45,308 bases of DNA from Alteromonas sp. ALT199. GTDB lineage: Bacteria > Pseudomonadota > Gammaproteobacteria > Enterobacterales > Alteromonadaceae. The position numbers and the translations under genes were made by a program. Location: contig NZ_JAHHDX010000133.1 of assembly GCF_018619335.1 (NCBI RefSeq), forward strand, positions 1 through 45,308, written 5' to 3'. How positions within the stretch are numbered: position 1 is the first letter of the stretch; every line of letters starts with the position of its first letter. Below, piece by piece: positions 15,291 through 26,429 of this stretch. The notes under the pieces were generated by a model. It was not told the origin of the DNA and made no database searches. It was given only the letters and a program-made list of their open reading frames with translations.

Positions 15291-18200
15291 GTGAGGCTTA
15301 AGAAGATCAAGCTCGCGGGTTTTAAGTCCTTTGTTGAGCCAACCACAATCCCGTTTCCCGCAGAAATGACCGCCATTGTTGGCCCAAATGGCTGTGGCAA
15401 ATCGAATGTTATCGACGCTGTTCGCTGGGTTTTAGGTGAAAGTTCAGCCAAAAACTTGCGCGGTGATGCTATGACTGACGTGATTTTTAATGGCTCTTCC
15501 TCGCGTAAGCCTGTGGGACAATGTAGCGTAGAACTTGTTTTCGATAACAGTGCAGGGCGAATAGTAGGTGAATTTGCAAACTATAATGAGCTGTCCGTTA
15601 AACGCTTAGTTACACGAGATGCTACTTCAACCTATTTTCTCAACGGCACCAGATGCCGCAGACGCGACGTAACCGATCTCTTTTTAGGAACAGGGCTAGG
15701 GCCGCGCTCTTACGCTATTATTGAACAAGGAATGATATCACGGCTTATTGAATCAAAACCTCAAGACCTGCGTGTATTTATTGAAGAAGCCGCGGGTATT
15801 TCAAAGTATAAAGAACGCCGTAGAGAAACAGAAAATCGTATTAGGCATACGCAAGATAACCTTGAACGCTTAAACGATGTGCGTGATGAACTGGGAAAGC
15901 AACTCGAAAAATTACAGCGTCAAGCTGCAGCAGCTACCCGCTATAAAACGCTTCGCGCACAAGCCAGAGAGTTGAAAGGTCAGCTAGCAGCCCTTCGTTT
16001 TCTGAAAAATAGTGAACATATTGAAGCGCTGCAAAAGCAGCAGCAAGCATTGCAACTAGAAGTTGATGATTTGGTCGCTCGGCTACAAGGTGACGAAGCA
16101 GGACTTGAGTCGTATAAAACCAAGCAAGTTGAGACAAAGCACACTATAGACGACCTACAACAGCAGTTGTTCACTACCAGTAATGCGATCACGCGATTAG
16201 AGCAAAATGCTCTGCATGCGAAACAACGTAAAGTACAAGTAGAGCAAGAATTAGCGAGAATTAACGAACAACATGAACTGCTTAATCATTCTATTGATGA
16301 GGCACAGGAAGCGCTTGCAGTGTCAAATGAGGCACTTGAAAGCATTGAGCCCGAGTTTGTATTAAAAGAAGCTGAATTAGAACACGCAAAAGAGCGCTTT
16401 GAAGACGCTGAGCAGGCCTTAAGAGAGTTCAACGTAAAAGCACGTGAGCAAGAGCAGACGTACAATCAACTTCGTCAAAATGTGCAGCAGTGCCATAGCC
16501 AAATTCAGTCTACAATGAGCATGCAGCTTCGTACTTCCCAGCGCATTAGCGAACTGCAAGACGAGTTAAAACAATTAGATGAAGAAGACTACACCAGCCA
16601 AGTTGCGCTTTTAGAAGAGCAATGTAGCGAGCTTGATTTTGACATTGATGAAGTAAAGCAGTCACTTCAAATAGCCAGCGAGCAAGTGCAAAAGCAACAC
16701 GCAGATGTAAACGCGATCGAGGCGAAGCGCCGTGATGCGCAGGGCCAGTTACAAACTGCACTTTCCACAAAAGCTGCACTAGAAGCGCTTCAGCAAGACG
16801 CCTCAAGCTTTGAAGATGTGTTGTTAGAGGGTTTAGAAAAACTGTGGCAGCAGTTTAGTTCTAACCAAGCACTTGCGCCGTGTATTGAGTCTATTTTGCA
16901 ACACGCTAAAGACCCTGTGGTCGCTAAAAGTTGCTCTATACAAACTCTACTTCAAACCAAAGAAAGTCTACCAAGTGGTATAAAAGTATTCACCGACGAG
17001 GCGTTTGTAACCGCGGCCAGAGCCGGTTCCTTAGCGCATGCATTGTTAGCTGAATCTAGTAACAGTGGTCCTTCAACGCAGCGTGTCCCCGCATTCTTTA
17101 ATGACATTTACCTTTGTCGCGACGATGAAGAACTTGCGAAAACGATTGTAAGTAGCTTTAAAAGTGCCTTTGCAGATGAGAGCGAACCTGAAGGCATAGC
17201 TCATGGGTTTAGTAGCGCGATTTCGCCCTCAGGGCTTTGGGCAAGCGAACAATGGGTCGTCAAACCTGGTGAGGCGAACGACGGTGCTTTGCAGCGTGCC
17301 AATAAAATTAAAACATTGAAAGATAGCATCGAAGAAACAGAAAGCCTTCTAGTTGATATTACGCATTCGTTCGAGCATGCTGAACAGGAACTTGAACACA
17401 GTGAGGTTCATAGGCATTCAATTACGAATGCCTTAGGAGAGAAAGAGAGTCAGCGCACACAACTTAAAAACAAACTTTCTTTGCTTGAAATGCAACGGCA
17501 GCAGCAGTCTGCACGTACTTCAAAACTGAACGATGAGTTAGTAAAGCAAGACACAATGCTAGCGAAAGAAGATGAGCAGTTAGCCCAACTTTCAGAAAAA
17601 TTAGAGCTTCAAGAAGCGCAGATTTTAGAACACGAAGTACACGTTGACGATGTTAACGCTAAGCGTGAAGCGAATGAGCGAGCTACATCAGAATTGCGCG
17701 CGTTAGTCGATACATTAACAACTCAAAATCATGAACTTGCACTTAAAAAGCAGCAGCTTGAAAATCATCAAAATTTATATAGCCAGCAGGTTACGCGTAA
17801 CCTGCAGCAGCGTGAAGAATACATAAAGAACAAAGAAAGACTGCAACAAGAGCTTGTACAGTTAACGTCTCCTGAAGAAATTCAAGAAGCAGAACTCCAG
17901 TCGCTGTTGGAAAACAAAGCGGAACTTGAGCAATTAAAAAGTGCGAAGCAAAGTAGTCTTGAAGATATAGAACAATGGTTACGAGAAGCTGAAAAAGGGC
18001 ATCAGGCACTGGGTAAAGACATTCAAACCCGACAAACAAATATCGATAAGCTCAACATTGATATTGAAGGGTATCGGGTACGTGCGAATACGATTTTAGA
18101 GCAGCTTGATGAAACGCAACAGTCGCTCAAGAGTATTTTAGAAACCTTACCCGAAGATGCCGATGAAAAGCGCTGGCAAGAAGACCTTGAAAAAACACAG

Positions 18201-18830
18201 GCTAATTTGCAGCGTTTAGGGGCGGTAAACTTAGCTGCGGTTGAAGAATATGAAACCCAGTCACAAAGAAAGTCACATTTAGATACACAGCACAACGACC
18301 TTACCGAAGCATTGGAAACACTGCAATCTGCCATTCGCAAGATTGACAAAGAAACGCGTACGCGCTTTTCGAATACCTTCGAGCAGGTTAATGATGACCT
18401 TAAAACGTTATTCCCTAAGGTCTTCGGCGGGGGGTCGGCATACCTTGCGCTTACCGATGACGACTTATTAGAAACAGGGGTGACGATAATGGCTCGCCCA
18501 CCTGGTAAGAAAAATAGTACTATTCACCTCTTAAGCGGTGGAGAAAAAGCATTAACCGCTTTATCATTGGTGTTTGCTATTTTCAGATTAAATCCGGCGC
18601 CATTTTGTCTGCTGGATGAAGTAGATGCACCATTGGATGATGCAAATGTAGGGCGCTTTTGTAACTTAGTGTCAGAAATGTCACAAACAGTGCAGTTTAT
18701 TTATATCACCCACAATAAAATAGCGATGGAAATGGCCAGTCACCTAACCGGTGTTACTATGGCGGAACCTGGAGTTTCGCGTATGGTAGCGGTAGATGTT
18801 GACGAGGCTGTAGCCTTCGCAGAAGCATAA
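15291..18830 (+). CDS. smc: Chromosome segregation protein SMC
   Basis: The product has 1179 residues, normal for bacterial SMC, an ATP-driven DNA-organising protein. The start is GTG, fixed by the family N-terminus RLKKIKLAGFKSFVEPT and a GGGA upstream. The Walker A is GPNGCGKSN (residues 31-39). Two long coiled coils flank a hinge region at about 500-660. The C-terminal head carries the ABC signature LLSGGEKALTALSL and Walker B FCLLDEVDAPLDDAN. Most Enterobacterales use MukB instead, so SMC here fits a non-enteric gammaproteobacterium. zipA follows after 20 bases. Confidence 0.96.
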   Translation: MRLKKIKLAGFKSFVEPTTIPFPAEMTAIVGPNGCGKSNVIDAVRWVLGESSAKNLRGDAMTDVIFNGSSSRKPVGQCSVELVFDNSAGRIVGEFANYNELSVKRLVTRDATSTYFLNGTRCRRRDVTDLFLGTGLGPRSYAIIEQGMISRLIESKPQDLRVFIEEAAGISKYKERRRETENRIRHTQDNLERLNDVRDELGKQLEKLQRQAAAATRYKTLRAQARELKGQLAALRFLKNSEHIEALQKQQQALQLEVDDLVARLQGDEAGLESYKTKQVETKHTIDDLQQQLFTTSNAITRLEQNALHAKQRKVQVEQELARINEQHELLNHSIDEAQEALAVSNEALESIEPEFVLKEAELEHAKERFEDAEQALREFNVKAREQEQTYNQLRQNVQQCHSQIQSTMSMQLRTSQRISELQDELKQLDEEDYTSQVALLEEQCSELDFDIDEVKQSLQIASEQVQKQHADVNAIEAKRRDAQGQLQTALSTKAALEALQQDASSFEDVLLEGLEKLWQQFSSNQALAPCIESILQHAKDPVVAKSCSIQTLLQTKESLPSGIKVFTDEAFVTAARAGSLAHALLAESSNSGPSTQRVPAFFNDIYLCRDDEELAKTIVSSFKSAFADESEPEGIAHGFSSAISPSGLWASEQWVVKPGEANDGALQRANKIKTLKDSIEETESLLVDITHSFEHAEQELEHSEVHRHSITNALGEKESQRTQLKNKLSLLEMQRQQQSARTSKLNDELVKQDTMLAKEDEQLAQLSEKLELQEAQILEHEVHVDDVNAKREANERATSELRALVDTLTTQNHELALKKQQLENHQNLYSQQVTRNLQQREEYIKNKERLQQELVQLTSPEEIQEAELQSLLENKAELEQLKSAKQSSLEDIEQWLREAEKGHQALGKDIQTRQTNIDKLNIDIEGYRVRANTILEQLDETQQSLKSILETLPEDADEKRWQEDLEKTQANLQRLGAVNLAAVEEYETQSQRKSHLDTQHNDLTEALETLQSAIRKIDKETRTRFSNTFEQVNDDLKTLFPKVFGGGSAYLALTDDDLLETGVTIMARPPGKKNSTIHLLSGGEKALTALSLVFAIFRLNPAPFCLLDEVDAPLDDANVGRFCNLVSEMSQTVQFIYITHNKIAMEMASHLTGVTMAEPGVSRMVAVDVDEAVAFAEA

Positions 18831-18850
18831 CAAAGGGCGAAAGAAATTAA

Positions 18851-20458
18851 ATGGAAGATCAATTACGTCTATTTTTACTCCTAGGGGGCACGGTTTTTAT
18901 TATTGCAGTGCTTGCCCATGGTATTTGGAAAATTCGTAAAAACAGCAAGCCTTCGGAAAAAGAGCGCTTAGAGCCCCGTCAGTGGCAAGATGATGATAGC
19001 GATTTAGAAGCAGATGCACAGGAAGGCTTTGATGAACTAGGCATTGGTGCGGTGCGTGTGGTTGGCAAAGCGCAAAACCAAGAGCCTCATAGCAACGCTT
19101 CAGAAAATTTTGCAAACAATTCTGCACATCATGATTTCAATGAAGAGCGCTTGCATGGTGCAGCAACGTTTGGGGAAGATGACGACGCGCCTGATGAAAA
19201 CGGTGAAAGTAGTACTCTATCTCAACATGTTGTATCAAACGCCGAGCATGATGATCAAGAGGGCGCTAACGCCGAGAATGCTGATAATAATGCGGGCAGC
19301 GTTGGTAATTCTGCCACGTCATTAGACAAAAAAGATCAAATTGAAAAAGCGCCAAAGCTTTATGGTTCCGTGGTAACGAACCCCAAGCCACATATGAAAG
19401 GTCAAGCTCGTTCTGTAGATGGAGAATCGAGCAAAGGTGCCAGCAGAAGCGACGAAAACGTTACTGAGTTCCCTGAACCCCCTGGTTTCTTGCTTCGCGA
19501 AGGCGACGATGAAGAGGATAATTCGCTAGTACCAAAGGGCCAGCCAGAAGAAAACTCACAATCAGTTTCTTCTACTAATGAAGATAACGCGCAAGGAGCG
19601 CAGTCACATAGGCAATTTTCAGAGCAGTCGAGCAGACAACATGAAAAGCCAAGTGCGGAACCAATGCGTCCTGCACAAAAGTTCTATGTAGACCCTACGC
19701 TTGAAGAACAGACCGCATCGCCGCAAGCGCCAGTTAAAAACCAAGGGAACGTCGGCGATTTTAGTTTAGACGCCCCTGAAGATTCAATTTCGTCGAGTGA
19801 AAGTCGCAACGAAATTGAACAGCCAAGACGTTTTACCCGTAATAAGCGAAACAAGACACCAAGTAGAAAGCGTGAAGAGCCAAATTTTGGTGATGATCAA
19901 ATGCGTATAGATTTCGATACGAGCGAGGTCGATAGCGTTGGTTTAGGTGATGAGAGCTTTAGTGCAAATGAAGCTGATAATGATAGCGCTAGCAGTACAT
20001 CAAAACCTGCGAAGTCATCTTCTATTGAACCTGAAGTATTGGTATTAAACGTGAGAACACCAGAAGGTGAGCCAATTTCTGGTGCTGCGCTCTTGCCTAT
20101 GTTGCTAACATTAGGGTTCAAGTTTGGCGATCAGGATATCTTCCACCGCCATGTTAACTCAAACGGCAAAGGGCCGGTATTGTTTAGCCTTGCTAACATG
20201 TTTAAACCTGGGGTCTTTGATATTGATAACCTTGAAAACTTTGAAACCCAAGGTATTTCATTGTTCATGATATTGCCCATTGAGGGTGACCCACATCAAG
20301 TGTTCAATATGATGCATAACGCAGCGCGCAAGTTAGCAGACGAATTCGGTGCTCAGGTACTAGATGGACGTCGAAGCGTATTAACGAAACAGGGTTTACA
20401 ACAGTACGTAGAGAAGATTCGTGAATTTGAACGCAAGCGTATGATTGCACGAAGCTAG
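18851..20458 (+). CDS. zipA: Cell division protein ZipA
   Basis: ZipA tethers FtsZ to the inner membrane and belongs to the early divisome. The layout is complete: an N-terminal membrane helix (about residues 5-26, LFLLLGGTVFIIAVLAHGIW), a basic patch (KIRKNSK), a long acidic Ser/Asn/Glu-rich disordered linker, and a C-terminal FtsZ-binding domain (about 395-530). That domain contains VLVLNVRTPEGEPISGAALLP and the FKFGDQDIFHRH segment typical of ZipA. At 535 residues it is much longer than E. coli ZipA (about 330); the excess is all linker. It follows smc directly and ends before a clear terminator. Confidence 0.94.
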   Translation: MEDQLRLFLLLGGTVFIIAVLAHGIWKIRKNSKPSEKERLEPRQWQDDDSDLEADAQEGFDELGIGAVRVVGKAQNQEPHSNASENFANNSAHHDFNEERLHGAATFGEDDDAPDENGESSTLSQHVVSNAEHDDQEGANAENADNNAGSVGNSATSLDKKDQIEKAPKLYGSVVTNPKPHMKGQARSVDGESSKGASRSDENVTEFPEPPGFLLREGDDEEDNSLVPKGQPEENSQSVSSTNEDNAQGAQSHRQFSEQSSRQHEKPSAEPMRPAQKFYVDPTLEEQTASPQAPVKNQGNVGDFSLDAPEDSISSSESRNEIEQPRRFTRNKRNKTPSRKREEPNFGDDQMRIDFDTSEVDSVGLGDESFSANEADNDSASSTSKPAKSSSIEPEVLVLNVRTPEGEPISGAALLPMLLTLGFKFGDQDIFHRHVNSNGKGPVLFSLANMFKPGVFDIDNLENFETQGISLFMILPIEGDPHQVFNMMHNAARKLADEFGAQVLDGRRSVLTKQGLQQYVEKIREFERKRMIARS

Positions 20459-20522
20459 CGTAAGTCTATTCACTCGTGCCTTAATCGCACTGTGTATACA
20501 TGCAAGCACGATAGCGCAATAT

Positions 20523-20552
20523 AAAGGACTTGGCTCATACCCAGGTCCTTTT
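20523..20552 (+). terminator. Terminator after zipA
   Basis: AAAGGACTTGG pairs with CCAGGTCCTTT over 11 bp with one G-U pair and a seven-base loop, then runs into TTTTC. It separates the smc-zipA unit from ligA. Confidence 0.8.
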
Positions 20553-20683
20553 CTATTAAGTAGCGTTATCGTTTTGGCTGCTCCCTTAAAACTGATTTTA
20601 TTTGATTAGATGCGGGCAGCCCCATTTGAAACATAAAGTTGCTTTGGTAAATAGCCCTAAGCAACGAATTGTAGAATTTTTAA

Positions 20684-22747
<2,064 letters not shown>

Positions 22748-22835
22748 TATCTCTAACTAAGCCTTAGTTAATAGCACTAGGCTTAACCTATTTTCTAGAG
22801 CAGTTTGCATAGATTATTCATTCTAAATTGACAAA

Positions 22836-22865
22836 AAAAGAGCCACATTACAATGTGGCTCTTTT
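22836..22865. terminator. Bidirectional terminator between ligA and the DUF2062 gene
   Basis: AAAAGAGCCACATT and AATGTGGCTCTTTT are perfect 14-base complements with a tight central loop. They give a U-tract on both strands. It sits between two converging genes, as expected for a shared terminator. Confidence 0.88.
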
Positions 22866-22923
22866 CCTTAAATCTTGTTGTAAAAAAAATTTCTATTTAT
22901 CTTCTACTCGTTAACTCGATGCG

Positions 22924-23451
22924 TTACTGGGCAGCTCTGCTACGCATTTGTCGGCGTTTATCCCATGCTTTTTTTACTTGAAAGCGCCAAACCCAGTTTA
23001 AAGAAAAATAACCCGCTAAACCAAATACAACAGAGCAAATTCCACAACCTACTAAAAATGCAGGGCCAATGGTATTGATACTTTCTACCACCCATTGCCA
23101 GCTAAACTGAAATTCAAAGTGCTCAGGTTTGGTCCCAAGTACAGTAGTACCAACTTTATAAGCCCCATAGAATATAGGCGGGATAGTAAATGGGTTAGTT
23201 ATCCATACGGTTGCTACTGATAAGGGGAGGTTAGCGCGAAAAGGGATAGCTAAACCTGCAGATAGCCACATTTGAAAGGGAACCGGCCAGAACGCAAAAA
23301 ACAAGCCTATGCCAAACGCACCTGATGCAGAGCGACGGTTTAAATGCCAAAGATTAGGTTCGTGTAATACGCTACCAAAAATTTTCAAAGCTTTGTTTTG
23401 CTTAATACTTTGGTGATCTGGCAAAAAACGTCGGATAAATTTCTTAGGCAT
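22924..23451 (-). CDS. DUF2062 domain protein
   Basis: The product has 175 residues from the ATG at 23451; a TTG three codons earlier is a less likely start. The DUF2062 pattern is clear: RRSASGAFGIGLFFAFWPVPFQM, then FRANLPLSVATVWITNPFTIPPIFYGAYKVG. It has about three membrane segments and a basic C-terminus (KKAWDKRRQMRSR). The domain is widespread in proteobacteria and its function is not established. It converges on ligA and diverges from comEC. Confidence 0.88.
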   Translation of the reverse strand: MPKKFIRRFLPDHQSIKQNKALKIFGSVLHEPNLWHLNRRSASGAFGIGLFFAFWPVPFQMWLSAGLAIPFRANLPLSVATVWITNPFTIPPIFYGAYKVGTTVLGTKPEHFEFQFSWQWVVESINTIGPAFLVGCGICSVVFGLAGYFSLNWVWRFQVKKAWDKRRQMRSRAAQ

Positions 23452-23571
23452 AAATATCAATGCATCTCGAAAATAAAATCAATAAAGACAGAAAAAATAA
23501 CAGCAAACGGAACTGCGCACCATGTATTTGCACCAGCCACATTCACCCACTGTTAATTGCTACGTATAAAC

Positions 23572-26235
23572 ATGGTCAATCGTATCACAATTTGCTTAAG
23601 CTGTTTTTGCGCTAGCGCAATAAGCGCGGTTTTTTGGCAAAAACTCCCCAGTACTCACAGCATGGCATTAATGATTGCTATTCTGTTGATTGCCGTGCTT
23701 ATCATCTTGCTGTTTTCTCCAAAAAGACTTACGTCAAGTGAAGCATTAATAGACGTTCAGTTATCCTGTGCCGTGGGCGGACTAGTGCTTGGCGTACTTT
23801 GGGTGGCGAGTGTAGGGCATTTTTACTACTCTTGGCAACTGCCCCAAGGGAAAATTCAACAAGATGTCACAATTTCAGGTCAAGTCGTATCGGGGGGATG
23901 TGTTGCCGGCACAGCTAGTAAAGCAGAGGCGGCTTTTTACTATGTTGCCAGAATAACGTCGGTAAATCGAAAAAGCACCTCGGAATTTTTAGACAACACC
24001 CTACTATCACCATCGTTTAATAGCGTATTGTCTCGCGTTTTTAATTTTAGAGCTCGTCTCAGTCATAAGCGTTACGAATTCCACAACAATGGAAACAAGC
24101 AACAAGCACAACCACCTATAGAGACTACAAACCCTAAGCACCAATATAATAGCTTTGAGTGCTTGCACAACGGCGACACGTTTACCGCTGTTGTTAAACT
24201 TAAGCCAGCGTATGGTACTGCTAATCCAATTGGGGCTAGTCGTCAGCAACAGTTACTCAGTCAGTTCATTCACGCGACCGGATATATCAAATCCATAGAG
24301 CACAATAAAACACGACACAAACATTCCCTACGTTATGCACTTTCTACAACCCTAAACCATCTAAAACTTAGCAATCATGCTTGGTGGCGTGCGCTACTGC
24401 TAGGTGAGAAGTCTGGATTTACAACGGAAAACTGGCGGCTACTACAACGTACCGGTACTGGCCATATTTTCAGTATATCTGGTATGCACCTATCGCTTAT
24501 TGCCGGCGTCTGTTTATTGGCTTTCAATCCAATTATTTTTTTACTAACGCAGGTTTTCAATTTATTAGTTAGCGCAGAATACTGGTCGGCCGGCGTTAGA
24601 AGTTTAGAGGCTAAAACATGTAATCAAAAGGGTAAAGCTCGACGTGTTCCAAGGTTATTAAATAGTAAAGCGCCAATTAGAACTATGGTGCTCTGCCTGC
24701 TTGTCTTTGCTTGTTTTAGTTACTCGTTAATAAGTGGTAGCGCGTTACCCGTTGTGCGTGCGTTGATTCTGTTAACGGTTGGCTGCATGTTATCGTTGTC
24801 TCGAAACGCCTGGCGGCCAGTAAATATTGGCCTGGCTATGCTGACTTTGAGTCTACTGCTTTTTCCTTTTTCCATGCTAAGCGCGAGTTTTTACCTAAGC
24901 GTAGGTGCTGTGGTGTTCATTTGGTTTTTGGTTTCTATATTGGGGAGCCAGCGGGTACCCTGGTATGTGTCGCTTATTAAAATGCAAATTGCCCTTACGC
25001 TAATAATGATGCCGCTAACGCTGATATGGTTTGGTAGTGCCAGTGTCATTGCTCTTGTTGCTAACTTAATTGCCTTACCCGTAATAACCCTGCTTTTACC
25101 TGTTTGCCTATTATCTCTTTTGCTTCTTCACTTTGTTCCGTTCACGTCAGTTCAACAGCTTGCAAGCATGCTACTACAGATAAGTGATGCTTGTTTAGGG
25201 CATTTGTTGTGGCTTTTAAACGTACTTAGTGAACTCTCAATAAGTGCTATAAATATTCACGTCAGTAGTGGCGCGGCAATCTGTTTAATTGGTGCATTTG
25301 TCGTTTATCTTCTGCCTGCATGGCGCTACAAACCTTTGTGCATAATGCTTCTTTCAGTTCCTTTTATTACTTCCATTCAAAAATGGTTACCAGCAAACGA
25401 TGCGATTTGGACGCTACACGTTTTCGATGCCGGCCAAGCCAGCGCTATTGCCATAACCAAGGGAGATAGGGCAATTATTATAGATTCAGGGGCTCAGTTT
25501 AATGGCATTGCACTTACCGCAACGCAACACTTAATGCCTTTTCTAGAAAGTACACATGTAACAGACGTTGATGTTGTTATTCATACACATAGTGACAACG
25601 ATCACGCAGGAGGACTACTGTCAGTTAAACAACACCCGTTAGCACAGCACGCAACCTTCTTTTCCCCCACACAGGGTTGCGAACGTGGTAAACAAATACG
25701 ATGGCAAGAACTAACCATTAGCTTTTTCTGGCCGCCTAATGGCAATAAGCAAGATAACAATGCTATGTCGTGTGTGGCTAAAATTTCGAGTGAAACTGGT
25801 AGCGTTTTAATCCCTGGTGATATTGAAAAGGCGAGTGAGTACGCTCTGATCACACGTGAAATAAACGATACACGTAAAATAGAAGAGGAGTCGACCACAG
25901 AAGGTGCGTCATTACCTGTTTCTCAAAGCCTGAGTGCTAATATTCTTATTGCGCCACATCACGGTAGCAAAACGTCTTCTACTGGTATTTTCATAGAACA
26001 TGTCGCGCCTGAAGCAGTGATTTTTACGCAAGGGTTTGAGAATCGTTGGCAATTTCCTGCAAGCGACGTGGCTAAACGCTACGAGCACAAAAAAGTAGAA
26101 CAGTATTTAACGAGTAAGCACGGCTATGTAAGGGTAACGTTTAACAGCCGTTCTTATTCTATAGATACCCAGCGAGGTACACTGCAGAAGCGCTGGTACT
26201 TAAGAGGGATAGCACCGAGACATCTTAAAGGTTGA
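23572..26235 (+). CDS. comEC: DNA internalisation channel protein ComEC/Rec2
   Basis: ComEC carries single-stranded DNA across the inner membrane during natural transformation. The ATG at 23572 gives 887 residues; an upstream TTG is unlikely. There is an N-terminal membrane pair, a periplasmic OB-like region (about 85-250), then the polytopic competence domain with the characteristic GTGHIFSISGMHLSLIAG. The C-terminal metallo-beta-lactamase domain keeps the HTHSDNDHAGG motif and a later HHGSKTSS. Residues about 140-185 contain a Gln/Asn/Lys-rich insert beyond the usual domain. It lies just upstream of msbA, a conserved order in gammaproteobacteria. Confidence 0.93.
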   Translation: MVNRITICLSCFCASAISAVFWQKLPSTHSMALMIAILLIAVLIILLFSPKRLTSSEALIDVQLSCAVGGLVLGVLWVASVGHFYYSWQLPQGKIQQDVTISGQVVSGGCVAGTASKAEAAFYYVARITSVNRKSTSEFLDNTLLSPSFNSVLSRVFNFRARLSHKRYEFHNNGNKQQAQPPIETTNPKHQYNSFECLHNGDTFTAVVKLKPAYGTANPIGASRQQQLLSQFIHATGYIKSIEHNKTRHKHSLRYALSTTLNHLKLSNHAWWRALLLGEKSGFTTENWRLLQRTGTGHIFSISGMHLSLIAGVCLLAFNPIIFLLTQVFNLLVSAEYWSAGVRSLEAKTCNQKGKARRVPRLLNSKAPIRTMVLCLLVFACFSYSLISGSALPVVRALILLTVGCMLSLSRNAWRPVNIGLAMLTLSLLLFPFSMLSASFYLSVGAVVFIWFLVSILGSQRVPWYVSLIKMQIALTLIMMPLTLIWFGSASVIALVANLIALPVITLLLPVCLLSLLLLHFVPFTSVQQLASMLLQISDACLGHLLWLLNVLSELSISAINIHVSSGAAICLIGAFVVYLLPAWRYKPLCIMLLSVPFITSIQKWLPANDAIWTLHVFDAGQASAIAITKGDRAIIIDSGAQFNGIALTATQHLMPFLESTHVTDVDVVIHTHSDNDHAGGLLSVKQHPLAQHATFFSPTQGCERGKQIRWQELTISFFWPPNGNKQDNNAMSCVAKISSETGSVLIPGDIEKASEYALITREINDTRKIEEESTTEGASLPVSQSLSANILIAPHHGSKTSSTGIFIEHVAPEAVIFTQGFENRWQFPASDVAKRYEHKKVEQYLTSKHGYVRVTFNSRSYSIDTQRGTLQKRWYLRGIAPRHLKG

Positions 26236-26322
26236 GCGGTGAAGCGGAAATAGCAACAGAAGGTACATATATTCGGGAACACCTTTAAATAGATATGAAG
26301 TGGCCACACATTATTCAGTTAG

Positions 26323-26353
26323 TTGACAGACTAACCAATTTTGCCGCTATATT
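26323..26353 (+). promoter_or_regulatory. Candidate promoter for the msbA operon
   Basis: A consensus -35 box TTGACA is followed after 18-19 bases by CTATAT/TATATT as the -10 box, about 80 bases before the msbA start codon. The spacer is slightly long, so this is a candidate only. Confidence 0.4.
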
Positions 26354-26384
26354 AGTGAATTACAGCGAGAACGAGTACAATATA

Positions 26385-26404
26385 GTTAACGCGTTTTCGT
26401 TAAC
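26385..26404 (+). repeat. Inverted repeat in the msbA leader
   Basis: GTTAACG and CGTTAAC are perfect 7-bp arms around the six bases CGTTTT. The repeat lies between the candidate promoter and the start codon, so it could be an operator or a leader hairpin. Confidence 0.55.
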
Positions 26405-26429
26405 GTTTTAAACAGGTTAAAAAAACTAC

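Noticed and set aside
18023..18349. 108-codon minus-strand ORF inside smc
   Set aside because: It is a Ser/Cys-rich antisense frame within a coiled-coil coding region, typical of a shadow ORF.
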